Assembly: GCA_050735975.1 (NCBI GenBank)
Contig: JBOHVS010000041.1
Coordinates: forward strand, 1 to 39,675
Reading direction: 5' to 3'
DNA: 39,675 bases
Source: DATMBL01 sp050735975
Lineage (GTDB): Bacteria; Desulfobacterota; Binatia; UBA9968
Within the stretch, counting starts at the first letter, position 1. Each line of letters starts with the position of its first letter. A model generated the notes under the pieces. That model was not told the origin of the DNA, did not search any database, and saw only the letters and a program-made list of their open reading frames with translations. The translations under genes and the position numbers were made by a program. This document shows, in pieces, positions 33,199-39,570 of the stretch.

Positions 33199-33786
33199 AT
33201 GCCAAACAAAAAACGCGTTCGCGTCGATCCTAAGCGCCCAAAGCGAAAGTCCAAACACGGCAAGGGAAAGTCCATTAAGAAGTCGACACGGCAGCAGAAC
33301 CGGAGAACAGGAGAAGAGTCAGATTTGAGGAGAGGTATGAGCCGACAAATAATCGAGGAGCTTGCCCAGAACCTGAGCCATAGACGATCATCGTTGCTTC
33401 AAGATGTAGCCGAAGGCCAAGAGGAGATGAAAGCAATTTTGGAACAGCAGGAAAGCGAGTTAGAGGAAAGCGCCCAAAAAGATCGGATTACCCGTGTGAC
33501 AAGCCGTCTCAACGAACGAGACCGGCAAAAAGTTAGAGAAATAGATGGTGCCTTGGATCGTATGGCCGCAGGTATTTATGAAGAATGTGGAAGATGTGGA
33601 AGGGAAATAGGAGTTGACCGGCTTCGCGCCCTACCTACTACCACTCTTTGCATCAACTGCGCTGCCGCCCGGGAAAGCAGGAACCGAACGACTGGGTCTG
33701 AAGAACCCTCGGAGCGCCTCCCTGTGCGCGATCAGGAAGCCGAAGGATTCGGCGAGACGTCCGGGATCAACGGAGATAAAGACTAA
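33199..33786 (+). CDS. DksA/TraR-type C4 zinc-finger protein with lysine-rich N-terminus
   Basis: About 195 residues. Residues 1-46 are strongly basic and probably disordered (KKRVRVDPKRPKRKSKHGKG and similar). Residues 47-150 form the DksA-type helical hairpin (DRITRVTSRLNERDRQKVREIDGALDRM). The zinc finger C-GRC-x17-C-INC follows (YEECGRCGRE...TLCINC), and the acidic tail is variable. Start assignment is open. ATG 33199 gives the basic protein but has a weak ribosome site; ATG 33337 has AGGAG close by and would give a 149-residue DksA-like protein without the basic tail; frames also extend to 33157. It likely belongs to the sigma-54 unit of the UspA gene. Confidence 0.8.
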   Translation: MPNKKRVRVDPKRPKRKSKHGKGKSIKKSTRQQNRRTGEESDLRRGMSRQIIEELAQNLSHRRSSLLQDVAEGQEEMKAILEQQESELEESAQKDRITRVTSRLNERDRQKVREIDGALDRMAAGIYEECGRCGREIGVDRLRALPTTTLCINCAAARESRNRTTGSEEPSERLPVRDQEAEGFGETSGINGDKD

Positions 33787-33909
33787 TCCGCGGCGACCCG
33801 AGCAGGGTCTACATGCTATGCCTCAAAAATACACTTGAGCGGCATAATCAATCGCCCTCAAACATCGGTAGTGACTGATTTTAACTGCAGATCCTCCACG
33901 AATCTTGTC

Positions 33910-33996
33910 CTGAGACTCTTCGCTGCGCTCAGAGTGACAGTCGAAGGATTCATGATGACAACCCAGCCGGTGTCATTCTGAGCAGAGCGAAGAATC
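33910..33996. repeat. Inverted repeat upstream of trpS
   Basis: GAGACTCTTCGCTGCGCTCA... (33910-33936) is an imperfect inverse of GTCATTCTGAGCAGAGCGAA... (33972-33996), with about 35 bp between. It is the same kind of mobile palindrome as near 2.4 kb. It lies before the trpS start and could fold in the transcript. Confidence 0.55.
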
Positions 33997-34061
33997 TTTT
34001 TTGTTGGATCCTAGGCTTGACCGTTGTGGCTCACCAAAATGAGTCATTACCAAAAGGGCAG

Positions 34062-35090
34062 ATGAACCGAACAACGGAAAGAGCTGAGCGTGTGCTGACG
34101 GGAGACCGTCCTACTGGAAGACTCCATCTTGGCCATTATGTCGGGACGTTGAAAAATAGACTTCGGCTTCAGGACACCGCAGAGCTCTTCGTTGTTATCG
34201 CCGACTACCACGCGCTGACCACGGAGAAGACTGCTGAAGAGCTGGCGCAAGTACCCGGTAATATTCACGCGATGGTCTTGGATTACCTCAGTATTGGTAT
34301 CGACCCGAAGAAGACAACGATCTATGTTCAATCCGAGGTGCCCCAGGTTTGTGAGCTGCAACTGATTCTCTCGATGCTGGTTTCGGTGGCGCAGGCGCAG
34401 CGAGTCCCTACTGTGAAAGATCTGATTGGGCTGCATGGTCTCCAAAGTCCTTCCATGGGTCTCTTGGGTTATCCGATCCTCCAAGCGGCAGACATTCTCT
34501 TGATGCGCGCTGGTATTGTTTCCGTAGGAAGGGACCAGGAGCCTCATATTGAGCTGTGTCGTGAAATTGCCCGCCGGTTTAACCACCTATACGGCAAAGT
34601 CTTTCCTGAGCCGCAGGCGTTGATCGGGGAAATGCCATCGCTCGTGGGGATCGATGGCAAGGAGAAGATGAGCAAAAGTCTGGGCAATGCAATCTACCTC
34701 TCTGATACAGAGCAAGACGTAGCAAAGAAGGTTATGAGCATGTATACCGATCCCAACCGGATTCGCTCGACAGATCCTGGAAGGGTCGAGGGAAATCCCG
34801 TCTTTATTTATCATGAGCTGTTTAATTCAGACCGTGATGAAGTGGAGCAATTGAAAAGCCGCTACAAGGCCGGACAGGTGGGAGATGTGGAAGTCAAAGT
34901 CAGGCTCCAGAGAGCGCTTAACCGATTCTTATCTACCATCCGTACGCACAGGACATACTATGCCGCGCAACCACAAATCGTAAGTGAAATTCTCGCCCGT
35001 GGCCAGCGCAAAGCCCAGACGGAAGCGAAGGAAACTTTACGGCTAACCCGAAAGGCTATGGGACTGGTATATCCGTTTACTCATGAGTGA
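34062..35090 (+). CDS. trpS: Tryptophanyl-tRNA synthetase
   Basis: A 342-residue class I aminoacyl-tRNA synthetase that charges tRNA-Trp. The HIGH motif reads HLGHYVG (22-28) after TGDRPTGRLHLGH, and the KMSKS motif is at 202-206 (DGKEKMSKSLGN). The adenylate-pocket sequence GYPILQAADILLM is diagnostic for TrpRS. Start: ATG 34062 has AAGGG nearby; an upstream in-frame TTG at 34017 lies in the repeat region and is not favoured. It stands alone, and neighbouring stress genes have separate promoters. A single housekeeping gene among accessory genes is notable; a second trpS elsewhere cannot be excluded. Confidence 0.96.
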   Translation: MNRTTERAERVLTGDRPTGRLHLGHYVGTLKNRLRLQDTAELFVVIADYHALTTEKTAEELAQVPGNIHAMVLDYLSIGIDPKKTTIYVQSEVPQVCELQLILSMLVSVAQAQRVPTVKDLIGLHGLQSPSMGLLGYPILQAADILLMRAGIVSVGRDQEPHIELCREIARRFNHLYGKVFPEPQALIGEMPSLVGIDGKEKMSKSLGNAIYLSDTEQDVAKKVMSMYTDPNRIRSTDPGRVEGNPVFIYHELFNSDRDEVEQLKSRYKAGQVGDVEVKVRLQRALNRFLSTIRTHRTYYAAQPQIVSEILARGQRKAQTEAKETLRLTRKAMGLVYPFTHE

Positions 35091-35166
35091 CTATAGCCGA
35101 CATGAGTAGCTGATTTTCGCAAAACCTGCTCGACGGTTAGTCCAGATAAAAGGTCTGCAAAGGATC

Positions 35167-35209
35167 TGTCCGAAAAACGAAAAAACTCGGCGGCTTTATT
35201 TCCGGAAAT
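35167..35209. promoter_or_regulatory. Candidate enhancer sites upstream of hsp20
   Basis: TGTCCGAAAAACGAAAAAAC (35167-35186) is nearly identical to 31855-31874. The 12-bp perfect palindrome ATTTCCGGAAAT (35198-35209) follows. Both are 125-170 bp upstream of the -24 box. A further inverted repeat, AAGGCAA...TTGCCTT (35281-35311), is closer to it. The gap 35091-35433 contains no gene. Confidence 0.4.
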
Positions 35210-35334
35210 GAGACATTTAGAAACCGTTGCGGGATTCATTTCCTTTCTTCAGCTTTTTGCGGCGCAAGAGCATGAAAGGTAAGGCAAAACTTCGAGTGTG
35301 AATCTTGCCTTCAGTAGCCGGTGTGACCTATTTT

Positions 35335-35349
35335 TGGCATAAGCGTTGC
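35335..35349 (+). promoter_or_regulatory. Sigma-54 promoter of hsp20
   Basis: TGGCAT-AAGCG-TTGC, an exact match inside TTTTTGGCAT. The predicted start near 35361 leaves a 73-nt leader before ATG 35434. Control of a small heat-shock protein by RpoN is unusual. Confidence 0.75.
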
Positions 35350-35433
35350 GTGCTTTTTACGGCGAGTCTTCTCCCCCTGCGAAGTCACACATAATCAGAG
35401 CAAGCAATGCCGTAAACGAAAGGAGACACTGGC

Positions 35434-35943
35434 ATGTCTAAGCCGGAAAAAGCTAATCAGAAACAATCAAAAGCCATGACGCCACGGCGCCCATCTTCCG
35501 AGATCAGTCGCTGGGACCGCGAGATGGAACGCATGTTCGAAGACTTCTTCAGTCCAAGGTGGAGCCTCCTGCGACCGAGCTCTTTCTTCCCCTGGAGGGG
35601 ACGAACCTTTGCCGTGCCCTCAGTAGACATTGATGTCTACGAGGAAAAGGACGAGATTGTGGCTAAAGCGGAGCTGCCGGGAATTGCCAAAGATGAGATC
35701 AACGTCAACGTCACGGACCACATTCTCACGATCAGAGGAGAGAAGAAGAAAGACGAGGAAGTGAAGGATGAGAACTACCGGTATTCGGAGCGTTCCTACG
35801 GATCTTTCGTACGTACCATAGAGCTTCCCGCCGAGGTCCAGACGGAAAAGGCTAAGGCAAGTTTCAAGGATGGAATTCTGGAGATCCGGTTGCCGAAGAC
35901 AGAAGAAGCCAGAAGAAAGGAGATCGCTGTCAATGTAGAATGA
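35434..35943 (+). CDS. Small heat-shock protein Hsp20
   Basis: A 169-residue alpha-crystallin protein. The variable N-terminus has the motif FEDFFSPRWSLLRPSSFFPW. The alpha-crystallin domain runs from about residue 62, with VPSVDIDVYEEKDEIVAKAELPG, ITVRGEKK-type sequence (LTIRGEKKKDEE), RSYGSFVRTIELPAEV and KASFKDGILEIRLPK. It ends with an RRKEIAVNVE extension. It acts as an ATP-independent holdase in the cytoplasm. AAAGGAGA lies ten bases before ATG 35434. Two small stress-type genes follow within 500 bp and could be read from the same promoter. Confidence 0.96.
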   Translation: MSKPEKANQKQSKAMTPRRPSSEISRWDREMERMFEDFFSPRWSLLRPSSFFPWRGRTFAVPSVDIDVYEEKDEIVAKAELPGIAKDEINVNVTDHILTIRGEKKKDEEVKDENYRYSERSYGSFVRTIELPAEVQTEKAKASFKDGILEIRLPKTEEARRKEIAVNVE

Positions 35944-36052
35944 CTATGGTGAGTTTGCAGGAATCGAGAAAGGGCAGGGCTTCCTCGACAAGACGAGATC
36001 TTGTGCCTAAACTTGCCGCTTTACGGTTCGAGTTAATGAGGAGGGCTAAGCC

Positions 36053-36316
36053 ATGGCAATTGCGATAGGGGAGGCGTTTGGCCGAATCAGTCACTATTAT
36101 CCTCGAATGGGCGTGGGGATTATCGAACTGACGGAAGGGGAACTTAATTTGGGCCAGGTTGTACACATTAATGGCAAACACACTGATTTCAGCCAGCCGG
36201 TTGATTCGATCCAGATTGATCACCAAAACGTTATGCATGCAGACAGAGGTACAACCATCGGCATTAAGGTAAAAGACAGGGTCAGAGAGAATGATCAGGT
36301 TGCAGTCGCGCGTTGA
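36053..36316 (+). CDS. EF-Tu domain-2-like small protein
   Basis: An 87-residue single beta-barrel resembling domain 2 of translation GTPases: GEAFGRISHYYPRMGVGIIEL, then LNLGQVVHINGKHTDFSQPVDSIQ and GTTIGIKVKDRVRENDQVAVAR. Such stand-alone domains are annotated as translation-elongation-factor-like proteins, and their role is unknown. AGGAGGG precedes ATG 36053. It is 110 bp after hsp20 on the same strand. Confidence 0.8.
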   Translation: MAIAIGEAFGRISHYYPRMGVGIIELTEGELNLGQVVHINGKHTDFSQPVDSIQIDHQNVMHADRGTTIGIKVKDRVRENDQVAVAR

Positions 36317-36443
36317 ATAGTCTTACAGCCACCGGTAGATTTTCGCTTCTGCGACAAAGAATCAGAATTCTAGCTGCCCGAAATTATTTCCGTAGCTGCG
36401 GAAAAAGGTAATAAACTGCGAAACAATCATAAAGGGAGGTTTC

Positions 36444-36875
36444 ATGCGAGTTGCAGAAATTATGACGCGAGATCCTGAAGTCGTTACGTCTGATTTGGTC
36501 TTGAAAGATGCGGCGCTAAAAATGCGGAAGCTGGATGTGGGCATGCTTCCAGTTAGAAACGATGACCGTCTGGTGGGGATGCTCACGGACCGCGATATTA
36601 CGGTCCGGGCGACGGCTGAGGGGCGCGATCCCATAAAAACCCAAGTTCACGAGGTCATGTCCCCGGAGGTAGTCTATTGCTTTGATGATCAAGATGTCTC
36701 GGAAGCGGCAAAGCTGATGCGGGAAAAGCAAATCCGGCGTCTGCCAATTCTCAATCGGGAAAAAAGGCTTGTCGGCGTCGTTTCGCTCGGTGATGTGGCA
36801 GTCCACTCTAAGGAAGAAAAGATTGTGAGCGAAACCATCAAAGAAGTATCGGAGCCGGCTCAGCCGAACCGCTAG
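36444..36875 (+). CDS. Protein with two CBS domains
   Basis: A 143-residue protein that is a pair of CBS domains forming one Bateman module: VAEIMTRDPEVVTSD...VGMLTDRDITVR (1-60) and VHEVMSPEVVYCFDD...RRLPILNREKRLVGVVSLGDVAVH (about 68-125). These bind adenosine nucleotides and act as energy or redox sensors. The same type is common in stress islands with Usp and Hsp20 genes. AAGGGAGG lies upstream of ATG 36444. No sigma-54 element was seen directly before it. Confidence 0.93.
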   Translation: MRVAEIMTRDPEVVTSDLVLKDAALKMRKLDVGMLPVRNDDRLVGMLTDRDITVRATAEGRDPIKTQVHEVMSPEVVYCFDDQDVSEAAKLMREKQIRRLPILNREKRLVGVVSLGDVAVHSKEEKIVSETIKEVSEPAQPNR

Positions 36876-37120
36876 CCCGCATTATTCACGGATGATGGAG
36901 AAGGAGCGGATTCTCTATTACAGCCTTCAGGGCGAGCCTCTCCGGCCGCGGTCAATTTCTACCTTGTAGGCCGCGCCGCCCGTGATCGGCAGCGAGCGGA
37001 CGCATCGCCGCTTCTCCTATTGCGCCCTTAGAGCTTAAGGCCCAATGCAAGGGACGCGAAGCAGTGTTCTCTGACCTACGTTCGTTCGCAACAGATGGCA
37101 GCCGGTCTCGTGAAACGCGC

Positions 37121-37411
37121 TTAGACGACTTCGTAACGCTTTACCGCGGGTCTGTCGCCCTGTAAGGACCTCGAATGTCTTTTTATTTCTTCGTGAGCGG
37201 GTCCCTGGCGATAGTTATCGATACTTTGCTCGTCCTCCCACTCAGAGTAAGAGATGAGTTCTCCCGGATCATCGGTGCACCTAAGAAGCCTTTCGGACAG
37301 GCAACCCGGTTCCTTAATCATCAGGGGCGCGCAATACTCTTTCCAGGTGCGTTCGGCATCTTTGGTTCGGTTAGCATCAACCTTTACGAAAATGAGTCGC
37401 ACGATAGGCAT
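37121..37411 (-). CDS. Antibiotic biosynthesis monooxygenase (ABM)-domain protein
   Basis: A 96-residue ABM protein: an N-terminal strand VRLIFVKVDANRTKDAERTW, then MIKEPGCLSERLLRC, then SYSEWEDEQSIDNY. It is a paralog of the gene at 825-1115 in fold, with the shared KEPGC block, but distant in sequence. AAGGAG precedes ATG 37411. The substrate is unknown. The gap 36876-37120 before it shows nothing convincing. Confidence 0.85.
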   Translation of the reverse strand: MPIVRLIFVKVDANRTKDAERTWKEYCAPLMIKEPGCLSERLLRCTDDPGELISYSEWEDEQSIDNYRQGPAHEEIKRHSRSLQGDRPAVKRYEVV

Positions 37412-37551
37412 AACGATCTCTCCTTTCGTTCGTCAATTTTGATTACAGCCTTTCGTGCACAAATATCGTGCCGCGGAGCATGGACCGACATGCGACACCG
37501 GGGGGATCAATTGGGGTCGCCCAACCTCTGGAGATGGGTTTCGGCGAGGCA

Positions 37552-37731
37552 TTATGGATTTGTCGGCGTCGGTGGCCGCGGCGGCTTAGGAGGAATCGGC
37601 GGATCGGGGAGTGGATTCGGAGGAGGACGGGGCGGATCCGGATCGGGTAAAGGCGGGTCAGGGTCAGGCCGTCTTGAGGAAAATACCCAGTATCTTATTA
37701 CATGGCGTGAATGACTTTGCATCGGCATCAT
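37552..37731 (-). CDS. Small proline-rich protein, doubtful
   Basis: A frame of about 59 residues from ATG 37731. Its C-terminal 35 residues are PDP and PP repeats (PDPDPPLPDPDPPRPPPNPL, then DPPIPPKPPRPPTPTNP). The composition resembles the proline-rich gene at 19513-19728. There is no clear ribosome site; a poor sigma-54-like element (TGGTGT-N5-TTGC, 37765-37779) lies upstream. The opposite strand is glycine-rich and equally low-complexity. It could be a real disordered protein or an artefact of repetitive DNA. Confidence 0.3.
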   Translation of the reverse strand: MMPMQSHSRHVIRYWVFSSRRPDPDPPLPDPDPPRPPPNPLPDPPIPPKPPRPPTPTNP

Positions 37732-37908
37732 TCTAGACTTCAAGAGTCACAGGAACTCAAACGAGCAAAGATCACACCAACCAAAGGGTGCCTCTGATCG
37801 ACCGCCTTTTTGTCTCAAATCAGGAACACGATCCTTTAGTTTGGTCGCAGACTTGGGACCAAGCCTGCCTTCTCTTTGTGAGGTTGGGAAGGGTTCGTCC
37901 TATACGTA

Positions 37909-37923
37909 TGGCCCCTTTCTTGC
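37909..37923 (+). promoter_or_regulatory. Probable sigma-54 promoter of the MTH1187-like locus
   Basis: TGGCCC-CTTTC-TTGC: one mismatch in the -24 box and correct GG-N10-GC spacing, followed by TTTT. The predicted start near 37935 is 66 nt before ATG 38001. Confidence 0.5.
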
Positions 37924-38000
37924 TTTTGGGTGCGGGCGATAAAACCGCAAACGAGAAATATCCGTTGAACGAAAAATTAATATTAGGAAAGGGGAAGGTT

Positions 38001-38300
38001 ATGTTAGCGGAACTCAGCATTATTCCGGTCGGTGGGAACACCCACTCAAGTTCAGAACTTGCGAAATGCATGTGCTTGAGGGTGTGAGTTGATATCGAAG
38101 GTGAATGGGACGAGATCATGCCGTTGATTCGCCAGTGCCATGACCGTGCCCGGAAAGGCTCGTCGCATGTGGTGACGTTCATCAAACTCGAAGAGGACGA
38201 TGGAGAACGGGACAAGTTAACCCCCAATGTAACATCGGTCGAAGAAAAAATCGGTCATACACTGAACACGGAACCCAGGAAGACGAATGATGAACCCTGA
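38001..38300 (+). pseudogene. MTH1187-family (thiamine-binding type) gene with in-frame TGA and internal deletion
   Basis: One continuous frame of 99 codons, interrupted only by TGA at 38085-38087. The N-terminal part MLAELSIIPVGGNTHSSSEL and the C-terminal part IEGEWDEIMPLIRQCHDRAR, HVVTFIKLEEDD and VTSVEEKIG are those of MTH1187/DUF77 proteins, which bind thiamine or its precursors. About a dozen residues that normally separate the halves are missing at the TGA. A good ribosome site (GGGGAAGG) precedes ATG 38001. Deletion plus stop favours a pseudogene. Selenocysteine insertion is possible in principle because the window has tRNA-Sec, but there is no cysteine-aligned site in the family to support it. 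Confidence 0.6.
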
Positions 38301-38397
38301 TGAGACGGCAAACCACAGTGCTCGTGACGGGCAGTAGCTGTCATCGGAATGCGCGTCATCGACGCTGTCTCGTCAACTAACGCCGAGGAGGCCTAAA

Positions 38398-39351
38398 TTG
38401 GCTAATCAATTGATCCGCGAGACGCGGGTCAACTTACAATTGGACGAAGTTACTCTCGAAGGCCATCTGGTTACTCCGGAAGATCCGCGCGGGATGGTTA
38501 TATTCGCTCATGGTAGTGGCAGCAGCCGCCACAGTCCCCGCAATCGTTCGGTCGCGAAGCGTCTAAACGAAGCTCGCTTGGCCACGCTGCTCTTTGATCT
38601 ACTGACGGAGGGAGAACAGGTCACAGATCAGGCAAGCGGTCGCTTTCGATTTGATATTCTCTTGCTGGCCCGTCGGCTTTCAGACACGGTGGATTCTGTG
38701 ATCCGACGATGGGAAACCGCGGGCATGAAGATCGGTCTGTTTGGGGCCAGCACCGGCGCGGCCGAGGCCCTAATAACCGCGGCAGAGCGAATCAAGGAAG
38801 TAGCGGCAGTGGTATCGCGCGGCGGCCGCCCCGACCTTGCATGGGAATCATTACCGCAAGTGATGGCTCCCACGCTCCTTATTGTCGGCGAGATGGATCC
38901 TGCCGTGATCGAGCTTAATCAGCGCGCTTATGCGCAGCTCCAAACCGAGAAGCGCCTTGATATAGTTCGCGGCGCAACACACCTCTTTGAAGAGCCCGGC
39001 GCGCTGGATGCGGTTGCCGACCTGGCCGCCCAATGGTTCGTGCATCACTTGACACCTAAAGACGTGAGGCCAGCGCCAACGATAGAGGCAGACAGGAGAA
39101 AAGACATGGAACTACCAAATAAGAGAGAAATGATTCAAGCCATCATAGACGACGAGCCAGAGCCCTGGATCATTATGAAACCGTCCCGCCAAGATCCGAC
39201 GGATCCGGAATCGCTTTGTATTTTTGAAAACCCTGCCGAGCAAACCCAGGCTAGGGCCGAGATCCCACTCCTATGGTTTCAAAACCGGGAATTAGGAAAA
39301 ATCAAAGAGGCTGTCCAGCAGGGCCTTCGACACGCGGAGACTAAAATATAG
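38398..39351 (+). CDS. Alpha/beta hydrolase (dienelactone-hydrolase type) with an 80-residue C-terminal extension
   Basis: A 317-residue protein. Residues 1-220 are an alpha/beta hydrolase: VIFAHGSGSSRHSPRN oxyanion loop, nucleophile GASTG (S118), acid GEMDPAV (D167) and histidine GATHLF (H195). Residues 237-317 are a separate hydrophilic segment (ELPNKREMIQAIIDDEPEPW, then FENPAEQTQARAEIPLLWF) with no domain I recognise. The start is TTG 38398, with AGGAGG seven bases upstream. Inside the gene, ATG 39106 has its own AGGAG at good distance, so the C-terminal part may also be made alone. It follows the MTH1187-like locus by about 100 bp and may share its promoter. Confidence 0.82.
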   Translation: MANQLIRETRVNLQLDEVTLEGHLVTPEDPRGMVIFAHGSGSSRHSPRNRSVAKRLNEARLATLLFDLLTEGEQVTDQASGRFRFDILLLARRLSDTVDSVIRRWETAGMKIGLFGASTGAAEALITAAERIKEVAAVVSRGGRPDLAWESLPQVMAPTLLIVGEMDPAVIELNQRAYAQLQTEKRLDIVRGATHLFEEPGALDAVADLAAQWFVHHLTPKDVRPAPTIEADRRKDMELPNKREMIQAIIDDEPEPWIIMKPSRQDPTDPESLCIFENPAEQTQARAEIPLLWFQNRELGKIKEAVQQGLRHAETKI

Positions 39352-39447
39352 AAGCATCCGTTTGTCTCGATGGTTGAGCTTAGCGATTCCGTTGTCGTTA
39401 TCGCCCACCGAAGGCAAGACCAGGAGGCGCGGGAGAGGCCTTCTAGC

Positions 39448-39510
39448 GTCGCCCATGAAGACGTCGAAGGTCTTGTCGTACTCGTTGTCGCATGTCTCGC
39501 ATCGCGCCGT
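39448..39510 (-). pseudogene. Relic of the metallothionein-like gene (5' part)
   Basis: Minus-strand codons read TARCETCDNEYDKTFDVFMGD, 12 of 21 residues identical to the start of the protein at 28496. The position of the start codon is ACG instead of ATG, and similarity ends after 21 codons, so the remaining cysteines are lost. An AAGGAAT remnant of the ribosome site lies upstream. The gap 39352-39675 has no intact gene. Confidence 0.7.
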
Positions 39511-39570
39511 AATCGTTCATTCCTTGAGACAGGATCAACCGCCCACGGATGAGCACGCCTGTGATTCTAG

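Noticed and set aside
35965..36030. TGTGCC-N5-TTGC before the EF-Tu-domain-2-like gene as a sigma-54 promoter
   Set aside because: It lacks the GG of the -24 box; read-through from hsp20 is more likely.
37175..37714. Plus-strand 179-codon frame ending in glycine repeats
   Set aside because: It is antisense to the ABM gene and to the proline-rich frame.
37765..37779. TGGTGT-N5-TTGC on the minus strand before the second proline-rich frame
   Set aside because: Three of six bases in the -24 box differ and the downstream frame is doubtful.
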